Assembly (NCBI GenBank): GCA_033439255.1
Contig: CM065886.1
Location: 1,488,001 to 1,552,000 of the forward strand
Length of the DNA: 64,000 nucleotides
Direction of reading: 5' to 3'
Origin: Hericium rajendrae
Taxonomy: Eukaryota > Basidiomycota > Agaricomycetes > Russulales > Hericiaceae
The notes under the pieces were generated by a model. That model had not been told where the DNA came from. It saw only the letters and a list, made by a program, of their open reading frames with translations, and made no database searches. The position numbers and the translations under genes are program-made. Within the stretch, counting starts at the first letter, position 1. Each line of letters starts with the position of its first letter. Of the stretch, positions 19,947-32,822 are shown in pieces.

Positions 19947-22717
19947 TCAACGACGAACGAGAACCCACCTCTCGAACGGCGGCTCGACACACGTCACATC
20001 CTCGACCCGGCTCTTGAGCCACGCAACGACATCCTGCCCGAGCGTCGCGCAGTCGTACATCTCGATCTGGCGCAGCCGTGTCGGCACGGGCCCCGCCGCG
20101 CCCGCGCCACTCGCGGAGCCGCCGCCCTCGGGATTGCGCGCATCGACCATCTGCACGAGCTTCGGCACGCCCTCCGCGTGCGCCGCGCACCCGCGCAGCG
20201 CGAGGTGCGCGAGGTACGGGCACAGCCACGTCTGGCTATCGTCCTCGGGTGCGCCGAGCATGCTCAGCAGCGGGTCGAGCGGCGCGCCGCCGATGTGCAG
20301 CGAGCGCAGGTGCGTCAGGTCCGCGAGGAACGCCCAGCTCGCGACGATCCCGCCGCCCGTGTAGTAGTACGGCGTGCCCGCGCAGCCGTATGCGATCGCG
20401 AGGTGCGCGAGCGGCGGGTGGTTCGAGCGCGATAGCAGGTTCGTGATGCTGTCTTCGATCGGGTCGCGCGCTTCCATGTCGAGAGACAGCGAGTCGAGCG
20501 CGGGGAGGACGAGCGAGTCTGCGAACGAGGACATCATGTAGTGCCCGCCGATGCTCAGCTCCTTCAGCTCCGGCAGCGTCGTCGGCGCGAGCGGGAGCAC
20601 GGCGTTGACGACCGTGCTGAAGTGCAGCGAAAGGTGCTCGAGCCCGCGGTTGTTTGCGACGATATGCAGAATGCGGTCGAGCGGGATGTTCGTTGTTGGG
20701 AGGGCACGGAGGTTGAGGTAGCGCAGGTTCGTTTTGAGCATCGGGGAAGACCACTTGAAGGGCGTATATTGCAGCGTCAGGGACTGCAGCGAGCTGAGTA
20801 TGACGGGCGTATTGGGGCTCGCGCTGGGCAGCCACGGCCATTCGCCGTAGTAGACTGGCTCCGCGCACGAGACCTCGAACTCCTTGAGCAGAGGTGCAGG
20901 GCCTTCCGTGAAAGTGAGTTTGTGCGCCCCAATAAGACTCAATCGGAAGGCGACGCACCAGATATAGACTTCAACGCATGCCAGGATGGAAATTGCTTGT
21001 CAAACCTGAAAACGAATCGCTCCCATCTGTGCATCTGCTCCACAAGATAGAACATGGCGATATGACCCCAGTGCGTGCTCGCACGCGACTGCGACGGCAT
21101 AGGGCCGCTATGCATAAGCGGCTGAGTATGCGGGGGCGGTGTGACGGGATCCCAAGGGTCGTGCATGTGATGGTGGGGTGGCGAGGGAGGAAGTGCCATG
21201 GGCGTGGCGACGGGGATGATCTGGATGGAGGTGCTGGCGTGTGGAGGCGGATCCAAGTGTGGGGGTTGGGGAGGTGGCGCAGGGTACGGCCACGGCGATG
21301 GCGAACGCGCACGCGGGCGAGAAGAGGCGGCTGCAGGGAGCGTACTGTGGACCTGAAGGAAGATCTCGATGTCGAGGGAAACGCGGGTGCCGGAACGTTC
21401 GAGCCACAATCGAATGGTGTCTGCTGAGGCGTTTGGTGATGTCACGAGACGGATCTGTTAAAGTGAGAAATGGTGATGAGAAGAAGTGCAGAGATAAGAT
21501 GAATGAAGACACAAAATGAATAACGTGAAAGGAAGGCTAATGCCGCGGCGTCATGAAAACCGAAAAGCGAAGGCCTCTGCGGTGCGAATCAAGTACGGCA
21601 TGGGTCGGGTGAGGCAACACTCTCATCTCTAAACATGGGATAACGACACGAGACGAAGGATAGTGTCGCCGTACGGTGTAACCCAAAGGGTACAGGTATC
21701 CGCAACACGGACCGACCACGGGATGCTCTGCGTGCGAGGCAAAGAGCGCACGGCTGCTGCACTAAATCCAACGACGGAGAAATAACACAAAAACAAGACT
21801 AATGCTGCCGTGCAATGGAACACGAAAGGCGAAGGCGTCCGCAATGCGGGCCGTAAGGAATGCGTTAAGCGTGAGGCAAAAGACAGGGCTGCTACGCCAA
21901 CGAAAATAGAGAGGCGTCGCAGCGCCCGACTCCAAACCAATCAGTCGAACCCTACATGCCATTTGCCACAACCATGATTCACAACCGGCCGACATGAACT
22001 CCAACCCGAACGGTGGAGCGACTAAGATGCAGCTGTGGGTCGCAGGCAGGTAATGGAGCCTAGGGTTCGACTAGCTCGGTTCGAGTCGGAGGGCTGCGAA
22101 GACTCAACTGCATGACAATCGACCTTGGGCGCTGCACCAGTCAAGTGCAATGGATGAGGCCTCTCATTATACTTGACTCGCCGCGTACCATGATAGAGAA
22201 GACGTGAGGCTGGTATTGCTCAGGACACTGGCGCCCGTACGGGACCGAGATGAACGGGACAAACGGGGACGGAGAAGCCACTGTTCACGAGAAGGTGTTG
22301 CCGAGGGGAAACACAGCGGTACAGACGAAGTGGGTAAAAGCAAACCGCACGCACCCTTGACCAAATCTTGGGCATGGATATCGCGAGCCGGCGCCATAAC
22401 GAGCAGACGGCGGCGAGAATCCACGCGCAGCACGGATACTCGTCAAAGTTGAGCAGAAAGATATAGCGGAGGAGCTCGTGCGGGAGGCGCTTGATGGGGG
22501 CGATGTAGGCGAGGGTCTGGGCGACCTTGTCCTCAAGTGCGGCGCGCTCGCGCTGCAGGTCGTTGATGGTGCAGCGGGAGTCCTTGACGATTTGGGCGAG
22601 CTGCGCCTCGGCGGCGTGAATCTTGGCTTGGAGGTCGTCGAGGCTCTTGCGGGAGAGCTCGAGGGCGCGACGGGCCTCGGCGATGGAGGTGTCGGTCGGC
22701 GGGAAGGGGTGGTCCAT
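19947..22717 (-). CDS. F-box/LRR-like protein with a very long intron
   Basis: Predicted exons are 22717-22355, 21454-20959 and 20902-19947, joining in frame to 604 aa. The N-terminus is a coiled coil (about residues 5-75, with RRALELSRKSLDDLQAKIHA). An F-box follows (IKRLPHELLRYIFLLNFDE...AVCSLWRRLAISMPKIWSR). The C-terminus has leucine-rich segments such as LQSLTLQYTPF, LRYLNLRALP and LEHLSLHFSTV. Such proteins usually act as substrate adaptors of SCF ubiquitin ligases through Skp1; the target is unknown. Introns nearby are 45-70 bp, but intron 1 here is about 900 bp and contains a SINE and degenerate direct repeats. The exon 1 to exon 2 join (IWSR|IRLVTSPNASADT) is typical of mushroom F-box proteins, so I treat them as one gene. 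Confidence 0.82.
21541..21915. repeat. Three degenerate direct repeats in the F-box gene intron
   Basis: Three units of roughly 120-140 bp begin near 21541, 21664 and 21802. Each has a CCGAA/CACGAAA-like start, a GCGGTGCG or GCAATGCGG core, then GTGAGGCAA or GCGAGGCAAAG. Identity is modest by eye. Confidence 0.5.
21990..22122 (+). mobile_element. tRNA-derived SINE copy inside an intron
   Basis: It has an A-box-like GGTGGAGCG, then ACTAAGATGCAGCTGTGGG, then a B-box GGTTCGAGTCGG followed by AGGGCTGCGAAGACTC. The same order recurs at 37.2-37.5, 49.5-50.1, 50.2-50.4 and 53.7-53.8 kb. It lies sense to the plus strand, antisense to the F-box gene. Confidence 0.65.
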
Positions 22718-23213
22718 GGCGGGGGACGGGGGAGATGGTGGGCGCGAAAGGCAAGCTGGGTGGACGTGAGACAGCGGCGGCCAGGGGCAGATGACCCTGG
22801 TCGCGCGCTGGGTATTTATTTCAGCTCCCGAGTCTCTTGTTCTTCGGCGTTTCAGTCCCTTTGCAATACAAACACCACAGTCGTCCATATCTGACATGAG
22901 GTTTAAGCATGTTCCGCGCCCGATACAGCTTAAAGCTACGAGGAACACGAGGAACGAGGAACCAAAGCCAATCCTGTGCTGTTGCCGACACTACCTCCGA
23001 ATCATGCACTCACAACAACTTATTCAATTCTAATTTACTGGTGCGGGGGACATGAGAGATGGTAGAATACAGGAAATTGGTATAAGTATAAGCACACGCG
23101 GAGAGACGGAAATTGGGCCACACGGGCCTAGGGGCAGACTAGACGAGCATTAATTCGAGGACAAAATGTCCGTTGCTGACGACAGGCGCCAGGGCGCTGC
23201 ATCCCTACAGCTT
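22718..23213. other. Intergenic, F-box gene promoter side
   Basis: GGGTATTTATTTCAG near 22808 is a possible TATA-like element (TATTTAT, read on either strand) upstream of the F-box start. Nothing else is supported. Confidence 0.4.
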
Positions 23214-23712
23214 CTAACTCTTCTTCCCGGCTTCTATCGCGTCTCCATTCTTACATGCGATGATCTTCACCTTGGGCGCGCGGACGATGTCGTTCCCGTC
23301 CATTTTGAACGACGCATCTTTTACAATAAACGTCCACACGTCGTCGCAGAGACGGTATGTATGGAGATGGCCCTGCGATACGATGCATATCGGTGTGTCA
23401 GGACGTGGCTAAGGTGTGGCACACCTTTAGATTGGTCTTGGTCTTCACGGACTTGACCATCGTATCCGCAAGGGATTTGTCAAACTAGCATAAGCTATTA
23501 GCGACGTTCCGCAGAACATGCGGTCTCCAAGCACCTGCTGCAGAACCTTCATGGCCAGCTGGGGCGTAATCGCACCGCTCGTAATAAGTTCGTCCAGCGA
23601 ATCGGTGAGGGCCATGCCAATCCTAGGAGAGCTGTAAGAGCCGCCACAAGCTTCCAGGCTCGGCGCGCACGTACGATGACCCGCGGTAAAACTCGTAGTA
23701 GGCTGTTGCCAT
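23214..23712 (-). CDS. TOA2: Transcription initiation factor IIA gamma (small) subunit
   Basis: Predicted exons are 23712-23675, 23622-23535, 23484-23425 and 23372-23214, giving 114 aa, the usual length of the family. It reads [20 protein letters not shown], then [20 protein letters not shown] and [20 protein letters not shown], the conserved N-terminal helical and C-terminal beta-barrel parts. With the large TFIIA subunit it stabilises TBP on TATA DNA in the nucleus. It is divergently transcribed from the NFX1-type gene, with 282 bp between the start codons, probably a shared promoter region. Confidence 0.95.
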
Positions 23713-23994
23713 GTTGTCAAACGCTCAGGTGTACGAGAAAGCGGTGGAAGCTGGGTAGGATGCACTGCACGGTGAGCGCAGGCGGTAAGGAAGAGCAGGG
23801 GAGCGCTTCCAGTGCATGACCAAGCGTGACTCCCCGTGACTCTTTTTCCTCTTTGGGATGCTGACTCAGGCGGGCGGAATATAATTCTGTGCTCCTCAAG
23901 CACTTGTCTCAAGCTTCTAGACCTCAAGCTCAAGCTCGTACACCCTCCTCCTCCTCCTCCCCTCCTTCCCCTCAGCCCCTTCAGCCACATTTGC

Positions 23995-26900
23995 ATGTCC
24001 ACTGCCGAGATACCCACAACCAGCTCTAATACCGATTCAAAACGTAGTCAGAACCGACCATATCGCGGCAGAGGTAGACCCAAGTCGGACAGGCCCAGTG
24101 GATCGAACACTCCAGACGGCGACGGCCCCTCGCCCTCTGCACCACGTTCCAATGCACCAAACCCCCGTAGAGGGCCGTTCAATCCGCGTAGAACGGGGCA
24201 AGGTGATAGGCCGCCGCGCACGGATGTAGCTGCCCCAGCTGCTTCCCAGTCGAATCCCGATTTGGTGCGTACGGGTACCCCAGATCAGGAGAGACGTCCG
24301 CAGAAGCCTAGGTCCAATCGACCTCGCAATCCTCGAAACATAGGCGGTGTTCCGCCGTCGGACGTCGCCCCTGGATCGTCGAGCCTCGAGGGAGAAGGCA
24401 GCAGACCTGCTTCTCGTGCGTCGCGCCCGCCCCGCACCAAGCGTGCGGGCAAGTTCAACGCCAATCTCACCGAGGCCGCCCCGGGTGCGTATGCCCAGGA
24501 GGCCAGACCCACGAAGTACCAAAGCGCCGCGCCGAAGAAGGACGACCTGACGTCCATCCTCACCCATGCACTGCGCACACCGCCGTACCCCGACTGCCCG
24601 ATCTGCTTCGCGGCAATCCACCCGGCGCAGCCATCATGGTCATGCTCGCCCACGTCGACCCTGCTCGCCGCTGATCAGGGAGACGGCGCGCGGCGCACGG
24701 ATGCGAATCTGAATATGCAGTGCTGCTGGACGACGTTCCATCTGAAGTGCATCCGCTCGTGGGCGGCGAAGAGCGTGAAGGATCTCGAGGAGGCGTGGCG
24801 TGCGCGCGGAGAGGAGAAGAAGGCCGAGTGGAGGTGTCCGGGCTGTCAGTCTAAGCGCGACACTGTCCCAAGGACCTATTGGTACGTCCGCGCATGCTCA
24901 TTCTGCTACTCGAATGTATGTTGATGGCGTATGTACAGGTGTTTCTGTGGTTCCACGCAGGACCCAAAGCCGCCCCGGCTCGCGACGCCGCACTCTTGTG
25001 GGAATCCTTGCTCCCGCCCCCGCGCGTGCGGTCACGCCTGTGCGCTCGCCTGCCATCCTGGCCCCTGCCCGCCCTGCCAGATTACGACGCATCTCCCGTG
25101 TCATTGCGGCAAACAGACAATTTCTTTCCGCTGCTCGCACGCGATGCCTGGCCGCAAAGCAGCGACGCCGCTCGTGGATCTGTCCTGCGGGAGGATATGC
25201 GGGAAGAAACTCGGGTGTGGGCAACATACGTGTGAGAAGGTGTGCCACGAAGGGGACTGCGAGCCGTGTGCGGTGAAGGAGACGGCAAGGTGCTGGTGCG
25301 GGAAGGTGGAGAAGGAGCTGGCGTGCGGGGTGGGAGAGGAGAAGATGTGCGTGGTGATCGAGGATGGGAAGGAAGTGTCGTGGACGGGCAAGTTCAAATG
25401 TGAAAATATATGCGATAGGTGCGTCCTCCTGATTGATTAGTCGCTATGCTTTTGCTCATCGCCCATTTTTAGGCCGTTTGATTGCGGAATCCATCGTTGC
25501 TCAAAGCCCTGCCATCCCCCATCTACAAAGCCCCCTCCTTGTCCTCGTTCTCCCAGTCTTGTTACCCATTGCCCTTGCGGGAAGCATGCCTTAGAACCAT
25601 CCTCATCCTCATTCTTCCCGGCCAACGCAACCCTCGTTCGAACATCTTGCGCCGATCCCATTCCGACCTGCACGTCGCTCTGCATGAAGCCTCTCGCCAG
25701 CTGTAACCACGTTTGTTCCGTGCCCTGTCACACCGGACCATGCCCGCCCTGCACAATTCAGCTCGTGCGGCCCTGCCGATGCGGCGCAATCACGCGCGAA
25801 GTGTCCTGCAGCGCCATCACGGCTGGCCACAACGACGAGGTGCTCTGCGACCGGCCCTGCGGCGCCCTCCGCGCATGCGGTCGCCACCAGTGCACGCGCA
25901 TATGCTGCCCGCTCGCAGCGCTCGCGACCACCGGCAAGGGCAAGGGCAAGAAGCGGCGCGAGATCGACGTCGTCGACGCCGCGGGCTGGCACGAGTGCGA
26001 CCTCGTCTGCGGCAAGCTGCTCGGGTGCGGGCAGCACCGCTGCGAGGCGCGCGACCACCGCGGGCTGTGCGCGCCGTGCCTGCGCAGCTCGTGGGACGAG
26101 ATGGTGTGCGCGTGCGGGCGCACGGTCATCGAGCCGCCCATCGCGTGCGGGACGCGCATCTCGTGCCCGCTCCCGTGCGCGCGGCCGGACCCGCCGTGCG
26201 GGCACCCGAAGTCGCCGCATGCGTGCCACGAGGACCCGACGCCGTGCCCGCCGTGCCCGTTCTTGACGAGCAAGCCGTGCGCGTGCGGGAGGAAGAATGT
26301 CGACAATGTGCAGTGTTCGCAGGAGAAGGTGTCGTGCGGCACGGCGTGCGGGAAGCTGCTCGGGTGTGGGTTCCACCATTGTAAGAAGCCGTGCCATGGT
26401 GGGCCCTGCGGGCCCTGCGCCGCCGTGTGCGGCAAGCCGAGGAAGTTGTGGTACGTGCCTTTTGGGCGTTGTTAGTTTTGCAGAGGCTAATTTTGGACGT
26501 TGTGCAGTTTACCCGCGATTCACCCCTGCGAGAATCCGTGCCATGCCCCGGCCGCCTGTGAGGAATCGGAGCCCTGCCGGGCTGTCATCACCATCACTTG
26601 TCCGTGCGGCCGCATCCGCCAGTCGGTCTCCTGTGGGCGCAGCACGGGCAACCCTGCGGGACTCGAGGCGACGCAGACGCTGAAGTGTACCAACGACTGT
26701 CTCGTGGCGAAGCGGAACGCGCGGCTTGCGGAGGCGCTGGGCATTGACCCGGGGGCGAAGGATAGGCATGCGGTCGTGTACAGCGATGAGCTGGTCGCGT
26801 CCGCGAGGGCGAATGCGAGATTCGTGCCGTTGGTAGAGAAGGCGTTTGCAGAGTGCGTACCGTCTGTCTCAGAATTTCGTGCGAACATGATGCTGATCAG

Positions 26901-27478
26901 AATCGTTCATGTAGATTCGTGTCCTCGGACAAGAAGGTTCAGGTCCTGCCGCACATGCCCGAGGCGCGTCGCCAGTTCGTGCGCAGCGTACGTCTTTGCT
27001 TCTTCTAGCCTATCCCTTGATGCTGATCATCATCAACTCTGTTTAGCTCGCCGCGGTGTACCGCATGGACACAGAGATGGTGGATCAGGAACCGCACCGC
27101 AGCGTGCAGCTCATCCGCCGCCTGGACACGCGCATTCCGAGCCCGCTCATCTCCTCGACCCTGGCGCCCACGCCGAGCGCGCCCAGTCTAGGCAAGCTCG
27201 CGGACCTGCGCGCGCCCACGAATGCGTGGTCGCGCCCACAGTCGGCGGCGCCGCGGGTGCCCGCTGCGGGCACTGCGAGGGGCTGGACGTCGGTCGTCTC
27301 GCGGCCGCCGAGTGGCAGTTCGACGCCGGCACCTGGCGCAGTGCCCGTGGCGCAGAAGCCGGAGCCGCCTGCATTTACTGCTGCTCCTACGCCGATGGTG
27401 GCACCGCCGGTTCTGCCGGTTCTGCAGCGGCCGGCGAGTCAAGGACCTGTACCGGATAATTGGGAGGACGATATATAG
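23995..27478 (+). CDS. NFX1-type zinc-finger protein with RING-like and R3H domains (FAP1 homolog)
   Basis: Predicted exons are 23995-24881, 24939-25418, 25473-26450, 26508-26852, 26915-26987 and 27047-27478, giving 1064 aa. The disordered Arg/Pro-rich N-terminus (to about residue 195) is followed by a RING/PHD-like domain ([10 protein letters not shown]...[14 protein letters not shown]...WRCPGC). A long series of NFX1 zinc fingers follows ([52 protein letters not shown]). The end carries an R3H-like segment ([21 protein letters not shown]) and a Pro/Ala-rich tail. Relatives are human NFX1 and yeast Fap1, which act in transcription control or ubiquitin ligation; the specific role here is inferred only. 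Confidence 0.93.
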
Positions 27479-30428
27479 AGATGTATTCAACTGATGTATT
27501 TGCTTGCTCGACGATGTTGTAACGATCATGTAGAGCAGGGTACACGAGTAGGATATCCTTAGAGCATGAATGAAGACGTAGTCTACTCTAGATTTGTGTG
27601 CACTAGCAGCAGATTCTCAGTGAAGATGAACATTCGCGCGACGACCGACGCGCTGCTTGAGCGCTTATATCGGGCTTCTCCGAAAGCCATCGATCACGGC
27701 TTCGCGTCGCGAATGCGTCAACTCGTCCACCGTTGACAACGGCCGCTGTGCGACGACGTCGCCGCCTCCGCAGACCGCCATTTAGAACAATAGGCCCAGC
27801 ATTGTCCATTGTCACAGCGCGACGGCCACGTTGTTCTGATGCGTATGCCGCTCACTAGGTTCAAGCAGACCTCTTCGGGTCGCCTCTTCCGGCGCGCTGA
27901 GCTTCATACGTATATGCTTATACAGCACAGGACTTGCTTCCAAATGGTGCGTGTCCAGATTATCAGTTCCATTCTGTTGCTTCGTCTATGGCAAACCATT
28001 CCGCACCGCCCGCGCCAGGGCGAAAGAACCGACAGAAGCGCTGGCAACAATAATACAAGGCTTCTGTGGCGGGCGCCTATGCGACGCTTTGACCGCGGAG
28101 CCACAGTGCGACGCCGCTGTGCGGCCTTGTTTTCTGCGCGTGTTGCGCTATCGGAGCCACATCAGAGCGTTGTGGGCCTGATCAAAGCGTGCTGTGCCCG
28201 CTGGCATGTGCGACCGGCCTTTTGTCCTCTGCGTATATAAGGGACGCGGGTGAGCCCTTCTGGCCATCTGCCTTCCCCCGTTCCTCCCTTCGCCTTCCTT
28301 CTCCACTCCCTTTCTGATTACTGCATCCTCTTATACTCTCTTCTTGAGTTTCTCTGCGCTTGGACATTCTTATTTATTGCTGTCCATCGTTATGGCGCTC
28401 TCGTCGTTGTGGCTTTCTCGATTATCTGGACTTGCAGGCGTCCCATCATGTTCATTTCTTCATGTCAAGCCCTGTCGTCGTGTCTCTTCTGCCTTGCATC
28501 CTGCGCCGTGCTCTGCAACATCGTCTTGTGGCATCCGCCTATGTTCAATTATGCCACCTTCCGGTTTGCCTATTCTGCATTCTCTTCGCTCTGTTGACTT
28601 TGCCCTATGATTCTCAACACCGTCCATAGACTTTCGATCTTCAAGACTATCGGATGTCTCTCGCTTTGCTCTGTCCACTGCTATTTTGCTGCTGCTATCT
28701 CATCAAGTATGCGCTCTGGGCTTCGCTTTGTTCTCTAATTCTTATTGCGTCTGTCTATTATGTCTTGTCGCTCCTCGGCTCCTCTGGCAACGCTACTCTG
28801 TCTTCAAGTCCGTTTGTACGCCTTGCCCGTTGCTCTTGTTCTGCTCCTCCTCCTGCTCTTGATTAACTTATTGGATATTTGAGATCGATGCTCTGGTCAG
28901 TTCTGGTGCTTTGACGTTGACATGTTCGCACCTGTTTTGCTCACACCGCTTGCTCGTCTCCATCGCTCACTGTTTTCCTGCTCATTCTCCTGGCCTATCT
29001 CGCTGTCTCTCTGGCCTTCTTACTCGCTTCTGCTCGCCTCGTCTCCGTGCTATCAACATCTGCCTCAAACGATGTAGGCCTGCTTCCATCACAACCATGG
29101 GACTTCTGATCGACTGCGTGCTTCAAGACGTCTCGTCGAAGCTCGCCCGAGTCCGGACTGTGATCATTTCACTAACTCTTTGAACTTTCCAGAATTCTTT
29201 CGTCATGCTCGAAGACCGCTGCCAAAATTTAATAGTCTGTGTTTTCAATTATTCGTCTACATATTGCATCTACTCATCAGCTCGTTTAGGCAACGTCACA
29301 AAGCGCATCACTTTCAGAATCAAGAGGTTCCAGGTGCGTCGCTCGTATTCGTGCCAATACGTCTTATGTTTCCTTCATAGAACCCATTCGAGGATGATTC
29401 CTTCCCTTATGCGTGATTCAAGTCCTTACTTGATCTCGCCGAGCCTTCGTTGCTCTACTGCGGCCCCATCGTGTTTTGGGGACTTTACAAGTTCCCCGCG
29501 ACGATCGGTCTAATTTTTGGAACCCCAGTTTCTTCGTGAAACTTGTGCCCTACGGGGCATATATTCTTCCGCCGTCCTCGCTCTCCCTTGTGGAGAGTGC
29601 GACTGGCTAGCTTGCTTCGGCGGCTCATTTATATGGTTCAACATGTTGCTCGCGTGCATCAACATAGGTTGGTCTGATACGATTCGCGTCGATGTGTGTG
29701 AGCTGATTTGGATCTTTGCACTCTGCAGGGTCGGGGCCGTGATGTACGGGTGTTTGGGTGATTCTAAAGTCAAAGTTAGCATTTGACTATTAGCATCTCA
29801 GTTACTAGTTCTTATTCTTGGCGGTTTCTTCGACTTCCCGCAGTAGTCATATCCGTGCTCAGCCACTGCTTCTTACCTCAGAGCGGTCGACCACCGGCTT
29901 GCAAACGGCCCAGCCTTCTCGGGCTTCTTCATCAGATGCATGTTGGGGACTTGACACCAAACATGGTCTTGTGCGTTGTCATTCGGCCAAAGGCATGTAT
30001 CTTGCTTTAGCCTTTGCAGATCCTATACCAATGTTTGCTGAATCGGTACCTCTATATCAGCACCTTGTATGCAATTACACACGTGGTGACTGTCAGGCTC
30101 CTCGTGTCAGGAGATATATCCAATCCTGCGTTGATCACTTCGTTTCAGATCGTGAACAGCCGAACTCCGCTGAGGTGAAAGACTGCGCGTGGCGGCCACA
30201 TTGATCCTGCCAGACGCCCGCTGAGGAGTGGAAAGCTCTATACATGGGTAGCCAGTATGTACGGGCAATCGAGCTTCCTGGGATACCACCAGTCTCCGCG
30301 ATCGCCGTACCACATGCTCTATTTTCTATGCCTTGTCATTGCACAGTCGGCGCGGCAAAAGATGGACATTCTTGCCTGTCTCGGAACCACATGCGGACCG
30401 ATCTTGGCGGTCTTGCGCAGCAGATCCG
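27479..30428. other. Long gene-poor stretch with a pyrimidine-rich block
   Basis: A TATA-like TATATAAG at 28234-28241 is followed by about 1.2 kb that is strongly C+T biased on the plus strand (28250-29470). Several medium frames overlap there in all plus frames, which fits composition rather than coding. No domain is recognised from 29470 to the P450 promoter. Confidence 0.5.
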
Positions 30429-30438
30429 CATATAAAGG
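30429..30438 (+). promoter_or_regulatory. TATA box of the P450 gene
   Basis: CATATAAAGG lies about 45-50 bp before the ATG at 30481, which leaves room for a short 5' leader. Confidence 0.5.
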
Positions 30439-30480
30439 CTTCGGTATCCATGGGAGTATTTTCGCGCAGTTCGTCGAGCT

Positions 30481-32822
30481 ATGTCGCTTCCCTCATACGT
30501 CCTGGGGGGCTTCGCTGCTTTTTTGCTTGCTTTATGCTATCTGACTTTTAGAGCCGTGCGTGCCCGTTCGCATCTCAGTGACATTCGCGGGCCACCGTCA
30601 TCATCGTTCTGGATCGGTACGTAACTTGTAGCTTTTCATGACGCGTCTGAAGTCCACCCGCTCTGAAGGCAACGAGGAGGAGATCCGCTACCAGAATCAA
30701 GTCGGTGAAAACGAGTTCAAATGGTTGCGGAAATATGGCAGCGTATGGCGCACCTCCGCGTGCATGGGTGTATGTATCTATGTGTTTCCCTGCTGCTGTG
30801 TCAATGGCTAAAGCTCAACTTTCAGGAGCAAGCCCTGGTCGTGGCGGACCCAAAGGCTCTTCAGTATATACTCCACACCTCTGGCTACCGTTATCCTAAA
30901 CGAGCCGACGTCCGGGAGGTTACTCGGATTCTATTTGGGACCGGTATAGTCTGGGCCGACGGTATGACCCTATCAGTACGGGTCTGGCTACTGCTCTGAT
31001 TCCCGGTTTCAGGGTCAATGCACCAGCGTCATAGAAAGATTATGAATCCTGCGTTCTCAGAGGTGCAGTTAAAGTCATTTCTTCCCGTGTTCGAAGGATA
31101 TGCGAACAAGGTACAGCGTAATTTGCTTAAATTTAGAGCTTTCTCATTCAGTTATCTAGCTCGTGCAAAAGTGGATGACGGACCTCAGCCTAGAGGAGAA
31201 GCCAGATGGTATGCTGATCAACGTCATACCCTGGTTCTCGCGCATGGCTTTGGATATCATCGGAAAAAGTGTGTTTCTCCTTTTCTGCTAATCAGAGGAT
31301 ACAACCGACCTTGCTCTTCGTCAGCGGGCTTCAATTATGAATTTGGCGCGCTCGATGATGCTGAGAATGAGTTGACGGCAGTCTACAAAGACCTATTGTG
31401 GGTAGTTTTATCTACTCGTCTACCCCTTGTTAACTCCGTCCGAAGCGTCGACTCTACTCTCTATCCCTCGAAGCCGGACTTGGTATTCAAGTCCTTCTGG
31501 CATCTCATTCCAGATGAGCTCCTTCATCTCGTCCGTTTCTTACCTGGGCGTGAATATCGCCGATTCCGTCAATTCAACGTGTATATGCGTAAGTTTGCCA
31601 GGCGAATCGTGGCGGAGAGTGAAGCGCAGGGAGATGACGGGAAGGATATTATCAGCGTGTTGCTTCGAGCTAATGCATCTGAGAACCCGAAGTCAAAGTT
31701 GTCAGACAGCGAAGTCTATGATCAAATATCGTATGTAGTGACAGCTATCTTCTCCCTGACATATATCTCACTTCCTTCTCTTCATATAGGACCCTGCTGC
31801 TGGCCGGCCATGAAACATCTTCGGGGGCCATAGGCTGGTTGTTCTATGAATTGGCGCAGGACCCACTCTGGCAGGCAAAGATCCGGGACGAAATAGCTGC
31901 TGCGCGAGAACGCCTGGCATCCCGTGGCGAGACGGATTTTTCCGTCGCGGACCTCGAGAGCATGACGGCAATGCAAGCTGCGATTAAGGTAACTCCTCTG
32001 GTTTGATTGGAGGTTAAACGTCATCTTGAGCCTCTATCTCCAGGAATCGCTACGTCTCCATCCGATAGTCTGGCAGTTCATGCGGGTCGCCGCACAGGAC
32101 GATGTTCTCCCGCTTGCCCTCCCGATCACCACGAACTCGGGCAAGACGATCTCCGATATCCCTATTCCGAAAGGCCAGAATATCATCGTTTCTGTGTGTT
32201 CGTATAACCGGTGAACTTTCAGTCTGATTGTCATGAAAGTCTGTCCTCATGCATTTCAGGCTGCCCGAAATTTGGGGAGAGGACGCGGATCGATGGAACC
32301 CCGAACGGTTCATGCATCTGGATAAGAAGAAGCAAACTCCTCTCGGGGTATATTCGAATCTGTAAGTCGTCTGAAGTGTTGGTCAGAGGCGTTCTCATAG
32401 AAACTCCGACAGAATGAACTTTTGTAAGTTGTTAATCAGCCTTCATCCTCATCCTTGGACGCGTTAATAAAACGACCTGACCAACTTCCGTCGTAGCCGG
32501 CGGAGTACGCGCCTGTATCGGGTAACTATCCTTTACGTCTTGGCCTTACCTGTCTCCTAATGAACATCCTACTCCCTCTAGGTGGAGATTCACGTATGTA
32601 ACCAACCATCATGTCTTTCTGAAGACACAACGCTGATCTCGCGAGGGCACTTCCAGTATCATTGAAGCTCAGGTCGTTACGGCGGCTCTCCTCGAGCACT
32701 TTGAGTTCTCTCTTCCAAAGGACCAGGCGAGAATCTTCAGGAAGCCAACCGGCCTCATGACGGCTATGTCGGATGATCATGTAGGGGCTTGGATGGGCCT
32801 GCATGTAAAGATGGTAAGGTAA
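30481..32822 (+). CDS. Cytochrome P450 monooxygenase, 14 exons with microexons at the heme loop
   Basis: Predicted exons are 30481-30616, 30669-30769, 30826-30961, 31013-31110, 31160-31268, 31325-31397, 31446-31730, 31790-31988, 32044-32210, 32260-32361, 32413-32423, 32497-32521, 32582-32593 and 32657-32822. They sum to 1620 bp (539 aa), in frame. An N-terminal anchor (LGGFAAFLLALCYLTF) suggests the ER membrane. The I-helix is LLLAGHETSSG, the K-helix ESLR, the PERF motif NPERF, and the heme loop FSGGVRACIG with the cysteine ligand. Three exons of 11, 25 and 12 bp encode the heme loop and the residues after it. The reaction is presumably NADPH-dependent oxygenation; substrate unknown. It looks intact. 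Confidence 0.93.

Noticed and set aside
20236-20958. A 240-codon minus frame over the F-box gene
   Set aside because: A shadow of the LRR exon in another frame.
25609-26435. Antisense frames of 225-262 codons over the NFX1-type gene
   Set aside because: GC-rich shadows of the Cys-rich exon; the sense strand shows clear zinc-finger motifs.
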